Shown here: piece after piece, positions 59,472 to 64,000 of the stretch | Layout: every line of letters starts with the position of its first letter | How positions within the stretch are numbered: position 1 is the first letter of the stretch | Source of the DNA: Pelobates cultripes | Taxonomy: Eukaryota > Chordata > Amphibia > Anura > Pelobatidae | Direction of reading: 5' to 3' | DNA length: 64,000 nucleotides | Assembly (NCBI GenBank): GCA_933207985.1 | Contig: OW240917.1 | Coordinates: 105,879,475 to 105,943,474 of the forward strand | Notes under the pieces: model-generated | Told to the model about the DNA's origin: nothing | Seen by the model: only the letters and a program-made list of their open reading frames with translations | The model's database searches: none | Program-made: the position numbers and the translations under genes

Positions 59472-59859
59472 CTGCACACACTGCAATGCCAATGCAGAAA
59501 GATATTTGAGAAGTTCCATAAAGACATACACTAATGCACTGTTTAGATCCAGATTTCAGTTATAAAAGCCCCAAACTTGAGGGTCTTAGGTAAGATTTAT
59601 CAGATGCTTGTGAACTAAAAAAGTGGTGCAAAATTGTAAAAGTGGAATAAAGGTCAGTGGAATATCTCTGCTCATGACACTTAGATCCCCCCTAAGTATT
59701 TAGATTGTTTGGCCTCAGTTTTGCAACTTGAAAGATTGCACCCAGATCTTTGACTTAAAGACTCAGATTCAGGACTCTGATTATTGGACTTACTTCTAGA
59801 GATCATCTGCATCACCTTTAAACATGTATCCAGAGGAAAGATTGCCACATCAGAGTGAA
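59472..59859. other. No gene recognised
   Basis: Short stretch between two MITEs. A ctcagattcaggactctga palindrome near 59761 is the only structure noticed. Confidence 0.4.
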
Positions 59860-60335
59860 AGGGACACTCCAGGCACCCAGACCACTTCTGCCCATTGGAG
59901 TGGTCTGGGTGCCAACCCAAACCACCCTTAACCCCGCAAGTGTAATTATCACAGTTTTATAAACTGCAATAATTACCTTGCAGAGTGAAGTCCTCCTCTA
60001 GTCCTATGAGACAGCCACTAGAGGGACTTCCGTGTTCTTAGAACACGAAAAGTGTTTTAAACGACGCTGGACGACATCATGCTATGAATGAAGACCTCCA
60101 GCGTCACCAGAATCCCCATAGGATAATGAATCCCCCAATGAATAATGTTTTCCTATGGGGAGGTGTAAGGAGCGTGGGAGGAGCCTGACCCAACACAGAG
60201 GGACAATGGTGCTGGATTCAGATAAGTCACTGAGGAGGTTTTAACCCCTTCAGCAACATGGGATGGGGGGTGGGAGGGAAAGGGACACTGCAGGATATGG
60301 AAACGGATATGTTTTCCTGGCACTGGAGAGTCCCT
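59860..60335. mobile_element. MITE with AGGGACACTCC ends
   Basis: Starts AGGGACACTCCAGGCACC and ends, inverted, AGGGACTCTCCAGTGCC, with 4-bp duplication TGAA (59856-59859, 60336-60339). A caccagaccacttc / gagtggtctgggtgcc hairpin sits at the left. Related ends (ctatagtgttcctttaa) appear near 10596 and 61354. A TTAA-type target in relatives would suggest piggyBac or Kolobok; here the duplication is TGAA, so the superfamily is open. Confidence 0.7.
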
Positions 60336-60339
60336 TGAA

Positions 60340-60984
60340 GTAATGATAATCATAGAAAATCATTACTTTATTACTATCACAGTGAGTATATCACAATTCT
60401 AGAGCAATAAAATACATACCGCCTGGTACACAAGCAGCAAGTCCACATTCTGCTTCTTCATTACAGCAATGGTTACATCAACATGAATCTAAATATTGCA
60501 TTTTCCTTCTCTTGTGAGAAATGTCTCCAATGATGCCATTGTATAGCTGCAGCATGTTAAAAGACATCCATGTCGCAAAATAAAATGCACCGTTGTTAGA
60601 GAAGGGCAAAAATGCAAACAAGATTAATCCACAGAGCCTGAAAGGGGTAACTGGTTTAAAGTTATACCTCTAAAAACATGTGTTTCGGAATGGACAAAAC
60701 TGGACTACATTAGGGCCATGTTACAATAAATTTCCCTCCAAAACACAAAATAAGAGTTTGTAACTTAGAGTGTGTAATACAGAGAGGAGGCACAGCCCAG
60801 GAATCATATTGCACCCAGGTATTTTAAGGAAAGCTAGGTAACAGTGGCAGAAACCTCTAGAATTAAATTCACCAGGAATAGTGAATAGTAACTAGTGAAT
60901 GCTAATGGAAGGTAGGTACTTATAAAGTACAGATAGCCATTCCAGTACCCTTTGCTAAGATGTAAGTTGAAAGCTAATGGTTTC
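60340..60984. other. No gene recognised
   Basis: AT-rich unique-looking DNA; nothing identified. Confidence 0.4.
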
Positions 60985-61586
60985 TGTGATGGTAGTCACC
61001 ATCACTGGGGATGGAAGGCAGACACTATGGGTGGGTTCACAAATTCCTTTTGCGTTTTATCACATTGTGCCTATTATTTGTGCAGGGTATGTTGAATGTA
61101 TTGCTGGTCTGTGCATCTCACCCTCCCCTCCTTTTTCCTGTCCTATTGTTTCCCCAGCAGGGCGTTGTCCCAGGGACATGGGCGTCCGCAGGAATTTTTC
61201 CAGGGGGGGGGCATAATTGTAATGACATCCATGCTTGGTACCTTTTTGACAGTGTCATGAAAGGGAAGGGGCACAGCCATTATCACATAAAGGCAGGGTG
61301 AATAGCGTTTTCACAACTATGGTGTCAGGAATATATGTTTGTATTCCTGACACTATAGTGTTCCTTTAAGCAAATTAAAGGATCATTCTGGTCACCATAA
61401 CAACTTCACCTAAATGAAAATGCTATGATGCCAGGAAGCCCCTGGGTGCTCGCTTTCCTTTAAGGGGTTAAATCGCTCTCAAATGGTTTAACCTCAAAGG
61501 CTTCCTCCAGCTCCAGGTCGCTCAGTGGTATTTGGCTTCTGAAACAGAGTGTCAGGAAGTGCAGATTGACGTCAGGCATGGGTGCC

Positions 61587-61721
61587 GCTGATTGGCTAGA
61601 GTGGACAGTTGACGCTCTAAGCCAATCGCTAGTTCCCGGTTCATAAAATATTTTTACTTTTTTATGAATGGGGAGCTACTGATTGGCTTAGAGTGCCAGC
61701 TGACCGCTCTAGCCAATCAGC
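61587..61721. repeat. Inverted repeat with four CCAAT boxes
   Basis: gctgattggctagag pairs with ctctagccaatcagc, and gctctaagccaatc with gattggcttagag. The arms enclose a tcataaaata / tatttt-type AT centre. The outer flanks (agtgtcaggaag / cttcctgacact) are also inverted. Confidence 0.85.
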
Positions 61722-61984
61722 AACACCCCTACCCAACAGCACTCTGTGCTTCCTGACACTCAGTAAATAAAAGTGAACACATTAACACCGATATTTTTTT
61801 ACCTTTGGAGATGAGAAGGTCCAGTGTTTCCCTTCCTGGCCCAGGTACCAAAGCCTTATGATGTGGTGTCCAGAATAAAGTGGAGGGTTCACTTCCTTTG
61901 TCCTTCCTGCTCCAATCTCCTATTCCTCTCCTTCATTTGACAGTCTTTTTTTTTCTTCTGACACTGTTTTCTATCCTTGGCCCC

Positions 61985-62545
61985 TTCTGCTCTTTTACCT
62001 TTCTGCTTATTTTGCACCCTTCTGCTCCTTTCTCATTCTGATCCCTTTCTGCTCCTTGCAGACCCTTTCTGCTCCTTGCAGACCCTTTCTGCTCCCTTTT
62101 CTACTTTACCTTTGTGCTCCTTGCTGTCCCTTTCTGCTTTCTCCTACTTTACCTTTGTGCTCCTTCTGATTCTTTCTGCTCATTTACCTTTGTGCTCCTT
62201 GCTGCTCCTTGCAAGCCCTTCCTGCTCCTTGCAGGCCCTTCCTGCTCATTCTCCTACTTTATGTTTGTGCTCCTTCTGCCCCTTCCAGCTCATTTCTGAC
62301 CCTTTGTGCGCCTTCTACTTTACCTTTGTGCTGCTTTACCTTCCAGCTCCTTGCTGACCCTTCCTGTTCATTTCTGTTCCTTTGTGCTCCTTCTCCTACT
62401 TTACCTTTTGTGCTCCTTGCTGTCCCTTCCAGCTCCTTGCTGCCCCTTTCTGCTCCTTGATGTCCCTTCCTGCTCATTTCTGTTCCTTCTCCTTTTCTCA
62501 CTTTACCTTCCTGCTCCTTGCTGACTCTTCATGTAGGCTGTCTCC
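61985..62545 (+). repeat. CT-rich minisatellite
   Basis: Units like ctttctgctccttgctgacc, 20-25 bp, with variants. Overlapping leucine/serine-rich open frames are artefacts. Confidence 0.9.
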
Positions 62546-62869
62546 CCATCCCTCACTTCCATAGGCGTGCGCACGGGGTGTGTCGGGTGTGCCTGGGCAC
62601 ACCCTAATCCCTGCGGCACGCCAATGGATTGAGACCGGCAGGGGTCTCTGGATCTCCCCGGTCGGCTCATGCAGAGCCGACGCTATCCGATGGGCGGCTC
62701 TGGTCTAAGCCTCCATGGGCCGGTGGGGAGATCAAAGTTCTACCTCACCAGTCCACAGCAGCATGGAGGGAGGCAGCAGAGAACCCGGGCTAGAGTTCAC
62801 TCTCCACTGAACCACCAGGGAAGACAGCAGGACTGGGATATTAACTAATCTGCCCCCACTTCCACCCAA

Positions 62870-63299
62870 ACATACAGCACACACACACACACACAGCACC
62901 TACACACATACATCACCCTCGCACACACAGCACCCACACACATACAACACCCACACACCCAACACACTAACAGCATCCCTACAAACACACAAAAACCACA
63001 CACAGCACCCGCACAGCACCCACAAACAAACAGCACACTCACACAGAAACAGCACCCTGACAAACACACAACACCCACACACAGCACACTAACAGGACCC
63101 GCACAAACACACACACACAAACACCCTCTCACACATACACACAGCACACTACCAGTTCCCTCACACACAGCACACAAACAGCACCCTCACACACAGCACA
63201 CTAACAGCACTCTCACAAACACACACAAAAACACCGTCACCCACATAGCACACTACCAGCACCCTCACACACACACACACACACACAGCAGTATAGCAG

Positions 63300-63339
<40 letters not shown>

Positions 63340-63350
63340 TACATACATAT
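62870..63350. repeat. CA-rich minisatellite and microsatellite
   Basis: cacacacagcacccacacac-type units grading into pure CA and TA runs at 63260-63340. Confidence 0.9.
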
Positions 63351-64000
63351 ACACATGGCGTGTGTTTGTGATTTAGGGTGCACACCCTAATGCAATAGGC
63401 TCACTAATCTGCTCACTTCCCTAATCTATAGGCTGCCCCCCCAAAATCTATGGGCTGCTGCCCCCCCAAATCTATGGGCTGCTGCCCCGCCCCAAATCTA
63501 TAGGCTGCTGAAATCTGCCCCCCAAATCTAAAGGCTGCTGCTTAAATCTTGCACGAAAAATAGCAGAACAAGCTGAAAAATACAGGGGGGGGCAAGTCCC
63601 TTTCCCCCCTGCGGATGCCCATGCCCAGGGACACTGCCAGACCAGTTGAAACTAGCTGTTCTGTCCCTCCTCAAACTCCTATCAGCCCTTGCTATTGTTT
63701 GACCCCACCCTTCCTTGTACTATAGTAATCTATGTAATTTATTGTATGTAAATGAGGCTGTTGGGGTCTTAAACTATGTGGGCTGTATTCATTGAAGAGT
63801 TGCTGTTTAACCTTCACCATGTGTCGTCTGGTGTTTGGTCCAGGGTGGAAAAGGCCCTAAGTGATCCCAGTCAAGCCTCGGCATCTGGGTCTGAAGTGTT
63901 TTAGGGTCCCTGATAGCTACAAGGAAGCAGACTTGGCAGAGGTAATCGGTCGGAGTACTGGAGCTCCGTTACAGTTTCTTTTTTACATATTCCTGCTTCA

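Larger units (their letters stand above)
61177..63623. mobile_element. hAT MITE, 2.4 kb, with nested MITEs and minisatellites
   Basis: Ends CATGGGCGTCCGCAGG and, inverted, CATGGGCATCCGCAGG, with exact 8-bp TSD CCCAGGGA (61169-61176, 63624-63631). Contents in order: an end with ctatagtgttcctttaa (61350-61376), a CCAAT-bearing hairpin (61587-61721), a CT minisatellite (61985-62545), the start of another MITE (cataggcgtgcgcacgg at 62562) and a CA minisatellite (62870-63350). No transposase. Confidence 0.9.
60985..63973 (+). mobile_element. Solo LTR split by a hAT MITE
   Basis: Starts TGTGATGGTAG and ends CTCCGTTACA, with exact 5-bp TSD GTTTC (60980-60984, 63974-63978). Without the nested 61177-63623 MITE and one TSD copy the LTR is about 534 bp. 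Orientation is taken from TG at the left and the downstream T-rich flank and is not certain; no AATAAA was found on either strand. Confidence 0.75.

Noticed and set aside
59218..59565. 115-codon open frame
   Set aside because: It crosses the palindrome of the hAT-derived MITE and continues into flanking DNA.

Overview
The window reads as vertebrate, most likely anuran amphibian, non-coding DNA that is almost entirely transposable elements. The organism call is inference from the repeat mix: L1-type and CR1 LINEs, Penelope-like elements with hammerhead ribozymes, a Copia element, a Tc1 element with a 'CAGTCAGGTCC' terminus, ZBED-type hAT transposons with GTTCGCGAAC-rich ends, and several solo LTRs. 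I found no host exon, rRNA or CRISPR array. The only coding sequence is transposon-derived and nearly all of it is broken. No alignments were run. Target-site duplications (TSDs) and terminal inverted repeats (TIRs) were read by eye; family names come from general knowledge.

Layout. 0.6-1.4 kb: Penelope-like 5' fragment with a hammerhead-like motif. 1.4-8.8 kb: an L1-type LINE on the minus strand (ORF1 and pieces of ORF2), split by a fold-back element (copy A, itself carrying a mariner-type MITE) and by a solo LTR. 8.8-25 kb: a minus-strand Copia element (integrase, protease, gag) broken by fold-back copy B and by an 11,373-bp hAT element. 25.4-27.4 kb: a Tc1 element whose left end has been replaced by an inverted copy of its right end. 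27.5-30.4 kb: fold-back copy C with a hAT MITE inside it. 31-50 kb: mostly unique-looking DNA punctuated by hAT MITEs with exact or near-exact 8-bp TSDs, a CR1 LINE and solo LTRs. 51-58.4 kb: two Penelope-like elements, one flanked by two opposed hammerhead motifs and split by a solo LTR. 59-64 kb: a palindromic MITE derived from the big hAT, a further small MITE, and a solo LTR split by a 2.4-kb hAT MITE.

The most unusual object is the hAT element at 12943-24315. It has an exact 8-bp TSD and matching ends, and encodes a ZBED-type transposase on the minus strand. It has also accumulated foreign and self-derived cargo: an out-of-order Gypsy pol fragment, a single C2H2 zinc-finger repeat, three extra pieces of its own transposase, and three tandem-repeat families. 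A 371-bp palindromic MITE at 59093-59463 is built from inverted copies of its right end.

The nesting gives a relative chronology: Copia is older than the big hAT, the L1 and fold-back B; L1 is older than fold-back A and the LTR at 6.5 kb; fold-back C is older than the MITE at 28.9 kb; the Penelope-like element is older than the LTR at 56.2 kb.
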